A stretch of DNA of 64,000 nt from SIG622 sp045652245. Its GTDB lineage: Bacteria; Bacillota; Clostridia; Oscillospirales; CAG-382. A program made the translations under genes and the position numbers. Positions 23,289 to 32,583 of this stretch are shown here, piece by piece (the stretch's first letter is position 1; every line of letters starts with the position of its first letter). Where the stretch lies: the NCBI GenBank assembly GCA_045652245.1, contig JAZRTY010000046.1:4910-68909 (forward strand), written 5' to 3'. Under the pieces are notes generated by a model. The model had not been told where the DNA came from, did not search any database, and saw only the letters and a list, made by a program, of their open reading frames with translations.

Positions 23289-26108
23289 TTATTCTTCTAT
23301 ATTCGAACTTACTGCTGCACATCTCGGACACAGGAACTGTTCTTCACCAATATCCTGCGCATCCTCAGATACATACCAGCATCTTTCGCACTTATGACCT
23401 TCGGCTGTTCTTACAACTACCTTTATTTCGCTTTCTGTATCTGCAAATGCATTTTCAGGTGCTTCCTCATCAATATGGAGATTTACCTTTGATACGATAA
23501 ATACAGTCTTCAAGTCATCGCTGAAGGCTTCAAATATCTTCATAGCATCGTTCTTGCTGTCGGCATAAATATCAACACACGCATCAAGCGATTTACCGAT
23601 AAGCTTTTCTGCTCTTGCTACTTCCAGCGCCTTCATTACGTCATCACGCACTTCAAGGAGCTTTTCCCATCTCTGTGCTATTTCTTCGAAATTGTATTCT
23701 TCGCAATAAGTCGGCATATCGTTAAGGAATACGCTCTTTGCGTTTTCGCTATCAAGATGTGCCATATAGCTCCAGGTTTCTTCTGCTGTATAGGAAAGAA
23801 TAGGTGCGATAAGTCTTGTAATACCGTTGAGCACGATATACATAGCTGTCTGCGCACTTCTACGCTGAAGGCTCTCCTTGCCCTCACAGTAGGTTCTGTC
23901 CTTTGTAATATCTACATAAAGCTTTGAGAGCTCATTTGTACAGAAATCGTGTACTTCGTGGTAAATGATATGGAATTCAAACTCATCATATGCACGACGC
24001 ACCTTTGCAATCAGCTTATTGTATTCACAGATAATCCACTTATCAATCTCGTAAAGCTTTTCAAGAGGAAGCATATCCTTGTTCGGGTCAAAGTCCTCCT
24101 CGGAAGTTCCGAGATTTGCAAGAAGAATTCTTATTGTATTTCTGATTTTTCTGTATGCTTCGGAAAGCTGCTTAAAGAGTGCATCAGAGCAACGCACGTC
24201 AACACGATAGTCACTTGAAGCTACCCACAAACGAAGAAGGTCACCACCGTATACTTTAATAACATCTTCGGGATATACGGAATTTCCAAGGGATTTGTGC
24301 ATCGCCTTGCCCTCACCGTCAACAACCCAACCGTGTGTCAGGACTGTCTTATAGGGAGCACCCTGACCTTTAGATGCAACTGCTGTCAGAAGTGATGACT
24401 GGAACCAACCTCTGTACTGGTCTGCACCCTCAAGGTACATATCTGCAGGCCATACACCACTCTTTGCAAGAGAAGCATAATGAGTTGAACCTGAATCAAA
24501 CCAACCGTCAAGAGTATCTGTTTCCTTGGTAAAGTGTGTCTTTCCACAGAAAGGACAAACAAATCCGTCAGGAAGAAGCTCCTCAGCTTGCATATCAAAC
24601 CATGCGTTTGAACCCTTTTCTCCGAAAATCTTTGAAACCTTTTCTATTGTTTCGTCTGTACAAATTGGCTTTCCGCAATCCTCACAGTAGAATACAGGAA
24701 TAGGAAGTCCCCAATGACGCTGTCTTGAAATACACCAATCGGCTCTTTCACGAATCATCGAGGTCATTCTGTCCTTACCCCACGCAGGAAGCCATGTAAC
24801 ATTGTCACATGCTGCAATCGCTTCATCACGGAATGCTTCAACAGAGCAGAACCACTGAGGTGTAGCTCTGAAGATTATCGGATTCTTACATCTCCAGCAG
24901 TGTGGATACTGATGGACTATTTCTTCAGATGCAAAGAGTGCACCTGTTTGTTTCATATCTTCAAGGATTGTTTCGTTGGATTTTGCATAGAACTGTCCTG
25001 CAAATTTTCCTGCTTCTTCGCCCTGAATACCCTTGTCATCAACAGGAACGATAATATCCATCTTGTAACGCATCCCTGTATAGTAGTCGTCTGCACCGTA
25101 GCCGGGAGCTGTATGAACGCAGCCTGTACCACTATCCATTGTTACGTATTCTGCAGTAACTAAGAGACTGTCTCTGTCAAGGAATGGGTGCTTTGCTGTC
25201 ATATACTCGAAATCACCACCGCAGAATTCTGCGATAACTTCGTAATTTTCGATACCACCAAACTTCATTGTCTTTTCAAGAAGTGCCTGTGCTACAATAT
25301 AGTTCTCACCATTATCAGCATGTGCTACAACATACTTTTCTCTCGGATGAACGGCAATTGCCATATTTCCGGGAAGTGTCCATATTGTAGTTGTCCAGAT
25401 AACAAAGTAAGTCTTTTCAAGGTCACAAACAGAAGAAAGCTTGCCCTTGTCGTCATTTACTGCAAATTTTACATAAACGGAAGTACACTTGTCGTCTCTG
25501 TATTCAATTTCAGCTTCAGCAAGAGCTGTTTCGTCACTTGTACACCAATAAACAGGCTTGAGTCCCTTATAGATGTACCCTTTCTTGAACATCTCGCCGA
25601 ATACCTTTACTTCCTCTGCTTCAAATTCGGGAGACATAGTAAGATACGGGTGTTCCCAATCGGCAAGAACTCCAAGTCTCTTGAAAGAAGTCATCTGAAT
25701 ATCCACAAAATCCTGTGCAAAATCATAACAAGCACTACGGAAATCGGAAATACTCATATTCTTTCTGTCAAGCTTATTCTTCTTTATAATTGCACTTTCA
25801 ATAGGCATACCGTGGTTATCCCAACCCGGAATAAATGGAACCTGATAGCCACCCATTGACTTTGCCTTATTTATAAAGTCTTTCAGAACCTTATTCATCG
25901 CTGTACCCATATGAATATTGCCGTTTGAGAAGGGAGGGCCGTCATGAAGGATATATGTCGGCTTTCCCTCATTATTCTTCAGCATTTCATTATAGATATT
26001 TTCGCTTTCCCATTTTTCCTGGATTTTAGGTTCGTTTTGAGGTAAATTTGCTCTCATAGGGAACTCTGTACGAGGCAAATTCAGTGTCTTTGAAAAGTCC
26101 TTTGCCAT
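23289..26108 (-). CDS. ileS: Isoleucyl-tRNA synthetase
   Basis: Charges tRNA-Ile. The 939 residues include the class I HIGH variant (DGPPFSNGNIHMGTAMNKVLKDF, residues ~52-75), the CP1 editing domain, the WCISRQRHWGLPIPVFYC segment, the KMSKS variant HKSLGNSVYPED (KxLGN) and the anticodon-binding part. The C-terminal zinc finger is CERCWYVSEDAQDIGEEQFLCPRC. The start is the ATG after AGGAG (10-base gap), seven codons inside a longer frame. Upstream 26130-26213 holds the divIVA-side terminator but no T-box leader. Confidence 0.97.
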   Translation of the reverse strand: MAKDFSKTLNLPRTEFPMRANLPQNEPKIQEKWESENIYNEMLKNNEGKPTYILHDGPPFSNGNIHMGTAMNKVLKDFINKAKSMGGYQVPFIPGWDNHGMPIESAIIKKNKLDRKNMSISDFRSACYDFAQDFVDIQMTSFKRLGVLADWEHPYLTMSPEFEAEEVKVFGEMFKKGYIYKGLKPVYWCTSDETALAEAEIEYRDDKCTSVYVKFAVNDDKGKLSSVCDLEKTYFVIWTTTIWTLPGNMAIAVHPREKYVVAHADNGENYIVAQALLEKTMKFGGIENYEVIAEFCGGDFEYMTAKHPFLDRDSLLVTAEYVTMDSGTGCVHTAPGYGADDYYTGMRYKMDIIVPVDDKGIQGEEAGKFAGQFYAKSNETILEDMKQTGALFASEEIVHQYPHCWRCKNPIIFRATPQWFCSVEAFRDEAIAACDNVTWLPAWGKDRMTSMIRERADWCISRQRHWGLPIPVFYCEDCGKPICTDETIEKVSKIFGEKGSNAWFDMQAEELLPDGFVCPFCGKTHFTKETDTLDGWFDSGSTHYASLAKSGVWPADMYLEGADQYRGWFQSSLLTAVASKGQGAPYKTVLTHGWVVDGEGKAMHKSLGNSVYPEDVIKVYGGDLLRLWVASSDYRVDVRCSDALFKQLSEAYRKIRNTIRILLANLGTSEEDFDPNKDMLPLEKLYEIDKWIICEYNKLIAKVRRAYDEFEFHIIYHEVHDFCTNELSKLYVDITKDRTYCEGKESLQRRSAQTAMYIVLNGITRLIAPILSYTAEETWSYMAHLDSENAKSVFLNDMPTYCEEYNFEEIAQRWEKLLEVRDDVMKALEVARAEKLIGKSLDACVDIYADSKNDAMKIFEAFSDDLKTVFIVSKVNLHIDEEAPENAFADTESEIKVVVRTAEGHKCERCWYVSEDAQDIGEEQFLCPRCAAVSSNIEE

Positions 26109-26174
26109 TACTTCTTTACTCCTTGTCACTATTACTTTATTTAAAAGTCAATTTTTTATGTTTTTATATAACCC

Positions 26175-26205
26175 AAAACAAACCGAGAACAATATCCTCG
26201 ATTTG
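26175..26205 (-). terminator. Intrinsic terminator after divIVA
   Basis: CAAATCGAG pairs with CTCGGTTTG (one G-U pair) across a 9-base loop and is followed by TTTTGGG on the minus strand. It separates the division genes from ileS. Confidence 0.6.
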
Positions 26206-26213
26206 CTAATGGT

Positions 26214-26816
26214 TTATTCAACTTCAGAATTGTTTTCCGGTTCTTCTGCTGCTTCCTGTTCTTCCTTCTTTTCACCCTGAAGCTTTTCCTTGAAAACAGG
26301 AGCAACAGTTGTTTCAAAGCTCATATTCTCTATTTCCTCTGTCTCAAGCGTCGGAAATTCGCCCTGAATATCAGCTATATGATTTTTGTATGCTTCAAGA
26401 AGCGACTGCCTGAATTCTCTGGATTTTTCCTCAAGTGCTATGAGCTTTTGCTTTTCGCTTCCAAAAAGTTCTGCATAAGAAGCAAGAATCTCACTGCAGC
26501 TTTCCTTCATAGCAGCATTTACCGATGCTGCTTTCTTATTTGCATTTTCAATTATTTCCTCGCCCTGTGTCTGTGCTTCGGAAATAATTGCTTCAGACAT
26601 CTGCTTAACACCCGAAAGTGCTTCTGCAGCCCTTGAGCTTGCCTGCTTATACTTATCAGCTACAACCTGCAGCTTCTTTTCGGTTTCGATTTGTTTTTTA
26701 TATAATTCGGTATACTCTGAAATGAGCTTGCTTATATACTCGTCAACCTCATTTGTGTTATATCCCTTGAAGCCTTTTGTGAATGTCACAGCTTGTAATT
26801 CTTCGGGTTTCAACAT
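26214..26816 (-). CDS. divIVA: DivIVA-family cell division/polarity protein
   Basis: A coiled-coil protein that binds curved membrane at the septum and poles. The N-terminal membrane-binding signature FTKGFKGYNTNEVDEYISKLISEY (residues ~14-37) is intact. The following ~130 residues form a long coiled coil (TELYKKQIETEKKLQVVADKYKQ...). The last ~30 residues are acidic (EEQEAAEEPENNSEVE). 200 residues. The start ATG lies 7 bases after AAGGAGG; seven codons upstream are in frame but precede it. Standard neighbour of ylmH in Firmicutes. Confidence 0.93.
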   Translation of the reverse strand: MLKPEELQAVTFTKGFKGYNTNEVDEYISKLISEYTELYKKQIETEKKLQVVADKYKQASSRAAEALSGVKQMSEAIISEAQTQGEEIIENANKKAASVNAAMKESCSEILASYAELFGSEKQKLIALEEKSREFRQSLLEAYKNHIADIQGEFPTLETEEIENMSFETTVAPVFKEKLQGEKKEEQEAAEEPENNSEVE

Positions 26817-26844
26817 ACGAGTCCTCCTTGTCTGCATTTATTCT

Positions 26845-27633
26845 TTAAAGATATTTTTGTACTTCAAACCTCGTTCTGCCTTTTCTGTTCTGATCCCCTA
26901 TTTCGGAAATACGATACTTCCCGAAGCCTCTGACTGTGAGACAGTCATCGAGATTTAAAAGAAAACTCTTATCGGAAATTTCGCTATGATTCACCTGCAC
27001 ACTGCCACTACTTATCAGTTTTTCCGATTTATCCCTTGAAAGGTTGAGTATTTCTGATATTACAGCATCAAGTCGCATACTGGCACAGGTGGATCTTATA
27101 ATTTCAAAGCTTCTTGCAACATCGCACAATTCTGCCTGCTTTGCAATTTCCACCTTCACACCGTCACGCCCGACAAGCTCCAGGTTTTCAAGGAGAAAAT
27201 CCTTCATTCTTGTGTGTACAAACACTACTGCCTCATATCCGTTTTCTCCGACGATTATATCACCGATTACATTCCTCATGATACCGAGTCCGAGAATTGA
27301 ACCCAAAAAATCCCTGTGAGTATGGGTCCGAAAGCCCGAGCATTTGATTTTTAAAGCACAAATAGGAAATTCCTCGATAATACTGATATCTTTGATATCG
27401 TAGTAATCCGGAAAAAATCCTGCCACTGCCCTTTCGGAATCGTTATATCCCCCATAGAAAACAAGCTGTTCGGAAAACCCCAGAGATTGTGCCGTCTGTC
27501 TGGCTATCGCCTGCTCCCTGTCAGAAAGAAAGTCTGAAAAAACAGCAACATTCCTACCCATACAGCGAGATATACAATCTCCTATATGAGATGACAATAT
27601 TTTTTCGTCGTCTGACAAATTCAAAATTCCCAT
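26845..27633 (-). CDS. ylmH: YlmH-type S4-domain RNA-binding protein
   Basis: A 262-residue protein with an N-terminal ~170-residue domain of the YlmH type (FSDFLSDREQAIARQTAQSLG, RDFLGSILGLGIMRNVIGDIIV) and a C-terminal S4 domain (MRLDAVISEILNLSRDKSEKLISSGSVQVN). YlmH relatives bind RNA at the ribosome and rescue stalled 50S. ATG follows AGGTGAATT. It is part of the yggS-sepF-yggT-ylmH-divIVA block, transcribed leftwards. Confidence 0.92.
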   Translation of the reverse strand: MGILNLSDDEKILSSHIGDCISRCMGRNVAVFSDFLSDREQAIARQTAQSLGFSEQLVFYGGYNDSERAVAGFFPDYYDIKDISIIEEFPICALKIKCSGFRTHTHRDFLGSILGLGIMRNVIGDIIVGENGYEAVVFVHTRMKDFLLENLELVGRDGVKVEIAKQAELCDVARSFEIIRSTCASMRLDAVISEILNLSRDKSEKLISSGSVQVNHSEISDKSFLLNLDDCLTVRGFGKYRISEIGDQNRKGRTRFEVQKYL

Positions 27634-27643
27634 AATTCACCTG

Positions 27644-27928
27644 CTATAATACAATTACAGGCAACAATGAGCCTATTATTGACAGACCAAAAAATGTGAT
27701 GATATATGATATATCAATCGGCAATGATGACAGCATTTCACTTTTAGACACAAGCAATCGTGCCGGATATAATATCGGCTCTGTTATTCTATAAAGAAGC
27801 TGCGCAAAAACACTTCCCTCATCAAAAATCGGAAACCATGAAATAAGCGCACTCAAAAACAGTGCAAGCTGAAGAAAAGATAATATTAGCTGTACGAGGT
27901 TTATCACAAAATACAATATGTACAGCAT
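27644..27928 (-). CDS. yggT: YggT-family membrane protein
   Basis: A 94-residue, two-helix membrane protein (LYFVINLVQLILSFLQLALFLSAL, FDEGSVFAQLLYRITEPILYPARL, then LPIDISYIITFFGLSIIG). The central RITEPILYPAR is the family signature. Members help nucleoid or septum organisation in division-gene neighbourhoods (B. subtilis YlmG). There is no clear ribosome site; it starts 9 bases after the sepF stop and is probably translated by coupling. Confidence 0.9.
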   Translation of the reverse strand: MLYILYFVINLVQLILSFLQLALFLSALISWFPIFDEGSVFAQLLYRITEPILYPARLLVSKSEMLSSLPIDISYIITFFGLSIIGSLLPVIVL

Positions 27929-27937
27929 TATTCTATT

Positions 27938-28369
27938 TTACTGAATAGCTTCAGCTTCCTCTTCAGAAAGCTCTGCAGAGCCTGTTACATCAACGTTGTT
28001 GGGTGTTGCAACAAATGTCTTTTTGCCAACCTTTTCGATTTTTCCGTCAACTGCGTGAACTACACCGCTTAAGAAGTCAAGAAGTCTTCTTGCATCTTCG
28101 AGTGATGTTGATTCGAGATTGAGAAGTACTGTCTTCTGTGAAAGAAGAAGGTCGCCATACTGCTTTGCTTCGTCAATCTTGAAGCCACTCGGCTTTACAA
28201 CCTTCATTTCGATAGCACCGCTGTTGTTGCCAACAGATGTCTGTGCCTCGTCCTCGATGTCGTCGTAACCGTACTGTGTGTTATCAAAGCCGTCATTCAT
28301 TTCGTCGTATTCACCAGCCTCGATTACAGGTCCTTTTCCGCTTTTTAATAAATCCTTGAATATTGCCAT
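27938..28369 (-). CDS. sepF: Cell division protein SepF
   Basis: Tethers FtsZ to the membrane. 143 residues: a short amphipathic N-terminus (MAIFKDLLKSG), an acidic linker, then the conserved C-terminal fold VVKPSGFKIDEAKQYGDLLLSQKTVLLNLESTSLEDARRLLDFLSGVVHAVDGKIEKVGKKTFVATP (shown here in pieces: the K-PSGF, LLNLE and RLLDFLSG blocks). The start ATG is 7 bases after GGAGGG. Downstream of yggS and upstream of yggT, as in other Firmicutes. Confidence 0.94.
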   Translation of the reverse strand: MAIFKDLLKSGKGPVIEAGEYDEMNDGFDNTQYGYDDIEDEAQTSVGNNSGAIEMKVVKPSGFKIDEAKQYGDLLLSQKTVLLNLESTSLEDARRLLDFLSGVVHAVDGKIEKVGKKTFVATPNNVDVTGSAELSEEEAEAIQ

Positions 28370-28401
28370 TGTAGTTCCCTCCAATAAAAATATTTTTAAA
28401 A

Positions 28402-29139
28402 TTAAATTCTTTCTCCGAAAATTGCTCTACCCGGTCTTACAATTGTTGCTCCGCATTCTATCGCTTCGCAATAATCCTCTGACATTCCCATAGATAATTC
28501 TCTCATACTAACATTATCTAATTTTTCTTTCAATATGTCAAGTGATAATTCCTTAACTTTTTTGAAATAAATATGTGAATTGTAAACTTTTTGTGAAGTC
28601 GGGCTGTTTTCTTCTATATCTGCTTCCTCTGCAACTACATTTTTGGGTGGAATTACCATAAGTCCCACAATTTTTATTCCCTCGTATTTTGAAGCTTCTT
28701 TTACAAAACCCAAAAGCTCTTCCGGAAGAACTCCGGATTTCGACTGTTCATATCCGATATTTACCTCGCAAAGGATTTCCATTACTTTTCCGATTGCCAA
28801 AGCTCTCTTGCTGATTTCAGCACAAAGCTTCAGATTATCGACAGAATGTATCATTTCCACCTTATCAATAATGTACTTTACCTTGTTACTTTGCAGCTTT
28901 CCTATAAAATGGATTTTAAACCGTTTATCAAGACTGTCATATTTTCCCAGCAACTCCTGCACACGGTTTTCCCCGATAGTATCAATGCCACAGTCAAGAA
29001 GGAGGTTTATCCTTTCGGGTGCTACCGTTTTTGTTGCAGGTACTATTCTTACAGCCTTGTTGTCTCTGCCGCTTTTTTTTGCATAAAGCTCTACTTCTTC
29101 TTTTATTTTTTTAACATTTTCAATTAAAATATCCTTCAT
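28402..29139 (-). CDS. yggS: YggS-family PLP homeostasis protein
   Basis: A 245-residue PLP-binding TIM barrel that controls vitamin B6 and amino acid pools. The PLP Lys is in VRIVPATKTVAPERI (residue ~36). GENRVQELLGKY and IHFIGKLQSNKVK (~75-90) follow, with the SMGMSEDYCEAIECGATIVRPGRAIFG phosphate-binding end. ATG follows AAAGGAG. It is the first gene of the classical ylmE-to-divIVA block; the HlyD-like gene lies just upstream. Confidence 0.95.
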   Translation of the reverse strand: MKDILIENVKKIKEEVELYAKKSGRDNKAVRIVPATKTVAPERINLLLDCGIDTIGENRVQELLGKYDSLDKRFKIHFIGKLQSNKVKYIIDKVEMIHSVDNLKLCAEISKRALAIGKVMEILCEVNIGYEQSKSGVLPEELLGFVKEASKYEGIKIVGLMVIPPKNVVAEEADIEENSPTSQKVYNSHIYFKKVKELSLDILKEKLDNVSMRELSMGMSEDYCEAIECGATIVRPGRAIFGERI

Positions 29140-29160
29140 TTCTACTCCTTTCACGGTATT

Positions 29161-30468
29161 CTATTGAATATTCATTCCGTCATAAACCTTACCGCCTACC
29201 ACTACAAGGTCATACTCGGATATAGGAGAGTAATATATAGTCTTTTCACTTATAATATCATTTCCGTTATCATCGGTAGTGGTTATGTAGTCTATACGTT
29301 TCTGAAGCGTCGGGTATTTGCTTTTATCCTTCTCTACTATGTAGTAATCATCAACACGATATACTTCATCTATCAGACAAAATTCTACCGTCATTCCCTT
29401 TATTACATAAACGCCCTTTTTGTCGTCAAGGATTCGTACTGCCCTCTCCGGTACCTTGAGTCCTCTATGTTCATTATATACAATTTTCACCTTTTGTTTT
29501 CTTGAAAAGTCGAAGTCGGGGGAAATCTCACCGGAGGAAAATATCAGAAGTGCCTCCTCCTTTTTATCCTCAAGTAATTTTTGCTCAAGCTTCATAGAAA
29601 GTATATTACCGTAATTGTATACAAACTCAATGTCATATGTTTTTCCGACATCAAAATATGCCGACTGACTTCTTGACACGGGACATGCAATATACCACAC
29701 ATAATCGGTCACTATTTTTCCGGCGACATTTTCAGAATAATGCTCGGGCAAGCTTTCACACATTGCTGAAAATTCATCAAGAGAAAGTCCTTCAATTTTA
29801 GAAGCTGAAAAGATATTTTCATATCCGTCTGTATCTGAGTAGTAATAACCGGATTCCGGTGCATAAATCACCTGTGCAGCACCCGAAAAGCTGCTTTTCA
29901 GAGATATTATTTCTCCCTTCAGTGAATTTACCGTTTCCTTAAAGGTCGCCTCGGGATTTGACAACAGCCATCTTTTGTTCATTTCTACAAGTATTTCGTT
30001 TTTGTTGCTTATTGCCGAAGCTATATCATTATCCGAAATATGAACCACAGTACTGCTGAGCATCTCGCCGATTCTCTCATCCATTTTTGTAATATCGGTG
30101 GATACTATTGATGTATCTATCGTACTTTTTTCAAGCACGCTGATTCTTTCCTCGTAAGCTCTGATTTTGCTTTCAGCTGAATAGTCATTCTCACGGGAAT
30201 ATACCTTTACTACCTCTTTATCCTTTGATATTCTTGCTCCATCAGGGATTGACGAGAGCATAATTCCACTTTTTGACGAGACAAGAACAGACTCATCACG
30301 CATTATATATCCATAGGCTTCAATGTTCTCCTGTACTGCCACCTCAAAGGCAGTTTCGGTAACAAGGGAGGAATCCACGAGATTTACCAGCTGCTTTGAT
30401 ACATAATAAAGCAGAGCAAATCCTAAAATAAATATCCCGATATTTTTCAGTATTCTTTTAGGTCCCAT
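29161..30468 (-). CDS. HlyD-like membrane-anchored periplasmic-adaptor-type protein
   Basis: A 435-residue protein with one N-terminal transmembrane helix (NIGIFILGFALLYYVSKQLV) and an extracellular part. It begins with a lipoyl-like beta-barrel half (AVQENIEAYGYIMRDESVLVSSKSGIMLSSIPDGARISKDKEVVKVYS), then a helical hairpin (~105-200), and ends in the returning barrel with KVKIVYNEHRGLKVPERAVRILDDKKGVYVIKG. This is a familiar Clostridia protein located next to division genes; no partner ABC transporter is nearby. The start ATG is 7 bases after AGGAGGG. The role is unknown; an envelope or division function is suggested by position only. Confidence 0.8.
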   Translation of the reverse strand: MGPKRILKNIGIFILGFALLYYVSKQLVNLVDSSLVTETAFEVAVQENIEAYGYIMRDESVLVSSKSGIMLSSIPDGARISKDKEVVKVYSRENDYSAESKIRAYEERISVLEKSTIDTSIVSTDITKMDERIGEMLSSTVVHISDNDIASAISNKNEILVEMNKRWLLSNPEATFKETVNSLKGEIISLKSSFSGAAQVIYAPESGYYYSDTDGYENIFSASKIEGLSLDEFSAMCESLPEHYSENVAGKIVTDYVWYIACPVSRSQSAYFDVGKTYDIEFVYNYGNILSMKLEQKLLEDKKEEALLIFSSGEISPDFDFSRKQKVKIVYNEHRGLKVPERAVRILDDKKGVYVIKGMTVEFCLIDEVYRVDDYYIVEKDKSKYPTLQKRIDYITTTDDNGNDIISEKTIYYSPISEYDLVVVGGKVYDGMNIQ

Positions 30469-30487
30469 ACTCAATCCCTCCTTGTCT

Positions 30488-31423
30488 TTATAAGTTTATT
30501 AAAAACTCATCACAAAGCTTTTTTGCTTCTTCAAATATTTCCCCGCCATCTTTACCGTCAAGGTCAAGCCAATGAATTTTCTCATTTCTCCGAAACCACG
30601 TCTGCTGACGTTTGGCATATCTTCTTGACTCGGTTTTAAGCTTTTCTACACATTCCTCAAGTGTAGCTTCCCCGTCAAAATATGGATAAAACTCCTTATA
30701 CCCTATTGCGGCACAAGCCGTCGGGGTACTTCGAAGTCCCATTGAAATAAGCTTTTCTACCTCAGCAAGAAGTCCTGCTTCCAGCATTTTATCAACTCTT
30801 TTGTTTATTCTTTCATAAAGAGTTTCTCTGTTATTATATCGTAAGCCTATAATGAGACTATCATATTTCGGTTTTTCGGGTCTTGACTGTGCATTCCACT
30901 GTGCAAGAGTTTTTCCTGTCGCTTCGTAAACCTCAAGAGCTCTTATTACACGTTTCGGATTGTGTCTGTCAACGGTATTTTCGCTGTCAACACGACAGAG
31001 CTTTTCGTAAAGATAATCGATACCGTATTCTTCAAGTTCTTTATACATTTTCTCACGAAACTCGGGCAGGTTTTCAAACTCTCCGAACTTTATTCCCTCA
31101 AGAAAGGAATCGACATAAAAACCTGTTCCACCACACAGAATCGGTAGTTTTCCGTCCCTTATGCTTTCTTCCACAGCACTATCGCAAATTGTACAGTAAT
31201 CGGATACCGAAAAGCTCTCGTTTATATCAAGTATATCAATCAGCTTATGGGTAATTCCGTCTCTTTCGGCAATATCAGGCTTTGCCGTACCGATATCCAT
31301 ATGTCGGTACAGCTGCATTGAGTCGGCTGATATTATATCGCCACCGTATTCCTTTGCTACCTTAATGCTTAAAGCAGTTTTCCCCGAAGCTGTCGGGCCA
31401 ACTATTGCGATTACTTTTTTCAT
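30488..31423 (-). CDS. miaA: tRNA dimethylallyltransferase
   Basis: Adds the dimethylallyl group to A37 of tRNAs reading UNN codons. 311 residues with Walker A VIAIVGPTASGKTALS, the DSMQLYRHMDIGTAKP motif (~35), LCGGTGFYVDSFLEG (~100) and RRYAKRQQTWFRRNE near the end. ATG follows a weak purine stretch. It lies upstream of the HlyD-like gene and 78 bases downstream of the VanY-like gene. Confidence 0.96.
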   Translation of the reverse strand: MKKVIAIVGPTASGKTALSIKVAKEYGGDIISADSMQLYRHMDIGTAKPDIAERDGITHKLIDILDINESFSVSDYCTICDSAVEESIRDGKLPILCGGTGFYVDSFLEGIKFGEFENLPEFREKMYKELEEYGIDYLYEKLCRVDSENTVDRHNPKRVIRALEVYEATGKTLAQWNAQSRPEKPKYDSLIIGLRYNNRETLYERINKRVDKMLEAGLLAEVEKLISMGLRSTPTACAAIGYKEFYPYFDGEATLEECVEKLKTESRRYAKRQQTWFRRNEKIHWLDLDGKDGGEIFEEAKKLCDEFLINL

Positions 31424-31501
31424 ATCTTTGTTTTCTCGTATGCTATTAATTATATTTTTTTAAAATTATTTTCGGAAATAATCACTATGCAAGTATAAAA
31501 A

Positions 31502-32572
31502 TCAGTATGAATAAACCGAAGTTATACCGAGAAATTCCTCAAGACAAAGTCCACTTTCATAAACCTCTGTCGCTTTTTCAACTCCGAGATACCTTACATG
31601 CCACGGCTCGTACATATATCCCGTAATACTCTCCTTGTCCTTGGGGTATCTTATAATAAAGCCGTATTTATAGCTGTTTTCGGCTATCCACGCAGCTTCC
31701 GGAGTATCTGCAAAACTGAAATCAATGGAATTTAAGTCAAATGCAAGTCCTGTCTGATGTTCTGAATGTCCCGGTCTTGCAGAATATGTGTCTGCCGCTT
31801 CCTTTCCGTCTCTTGCAACATATCCGTTATAAATTATCTTCTGGTCAATGTAGCTTCTGTAGCCTGACTTTACCCAAAGTGAAATCCCGTCTTGGGCTGC
31901 TGCGTCAAACATAACCTTCAGCTGTTCGGAAGCCTCTGTATCCCACCCGGGAGCATAACTTTGCGGCAAAGGATAGGTCTTATTTGCAATGAGTATTCCG
32001 TCTATGTAGGTACATTCTGCTTCCGGAATAATCTTTACATTGACAGTTGCAAAAATTTCGGCGTTGTCACTTGATGTAACCGTCACAGTACAATTTCCTT
32101 CAGAAACGCCCTTTATGTTGCCATATCTGTCAACCGTTGCAACAGATGTATCCGAGCTTTTCCATATTTCACCCTTATTGGTCGCATTATATGGTGACAT
32201 TGTAACTATCGGCATGGTCTGATGACCGACCGGCAACGTCACATCATAAATTGTAAGTGTTATTCCGGTAACAGAAATATGTTTGATAACAGGTTCCTGT
32301 GCCGGTTCAGGTTCAGTTTCAGGCTCTGGCTCCGATTCAGGCTCGGTTTCGGCTTCGCTTGCATTTTCAGGCTCTGCTTTTTCCGGGGCTTCTTCTTGCT
32401 CTATTTCAGGGATGTTCTGTATAATTTCAGATGAGACTTGCTCTTGCATACCTTCAAAAACCGTCTCGTTCTCCAAAGCTTCTTCCTTATTTTCGCTGCA
32501 GCTTATTGTAAATACACCCAAAAGCACCGCCATCAGAGCAAACAAAGCTGCAATTAATATTTTTCTGTTCAT
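31502..32572 (-). CDS. VanY-type D-Ala-D-Ala carboxypeptidase lipoprotein with Ig-like BIG2 domain
   Basis: A 356-residue lipoprotein. After a hydrophobic signal peptide ending at TISC, residues ~50-95 are a low-complexity acidic linker (repeats of EPESEP / ETEPEP). Next is a BIG2 domain (VTGITLTIYDVTLPVGHQTMPIVTMSPYNATNKGEIWKSSDTSVATVD), then the peptidase M15/VanY domain: SGYRSYIDQKIIYNGYV, ARPGHSEHQTGLAFDL (zinc His and Asp in GHSEHQTGLAFD) and EPWHVRYLG (Glu and zinc His). It trims peptidoglycan side chains outside the membrane. The start chosen is the ATG 8 bases after AGGA. Confidence 0.92.
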   Translation of the reverse strand: MNRKILIAALFALMAVLLGVFTISCSENKEEALENETVFEGMQEQVSSEIIQNIPEIEQEEAPEKAEPENASEAETEPESEPEPETEPEPAQEPVIKHISVTGITLTIYDVTLPVGHQTMPIVTMSPYNATNKGEIWKSSDTSVATVDRYGNIKGVSEGNCTVTVTSSDNAEIFATVNVKIIPEAECTYIDGILIANKTYPLPQSYAPGWDTEASEQLKVMFDAAAQDGISLWVKSGYRSYIDQKIIYNGYVARDGKEAADTYSARPGHSEHQTGLAFDLNSIDFSFADTPEAAWIAENSYKYGFIIRYPKDKESITGYMYEPWHVRYLGVEKATEVYESGLCLEEFLGITSVYSY

Positions 32573-32583
32573 AAGCATATTCC

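Noticed and set aside
26109..26213. T-box leader before ileS
   Set aside because: Only ~105 bases and no AGGGUGG-type antiterminator segment; too short.
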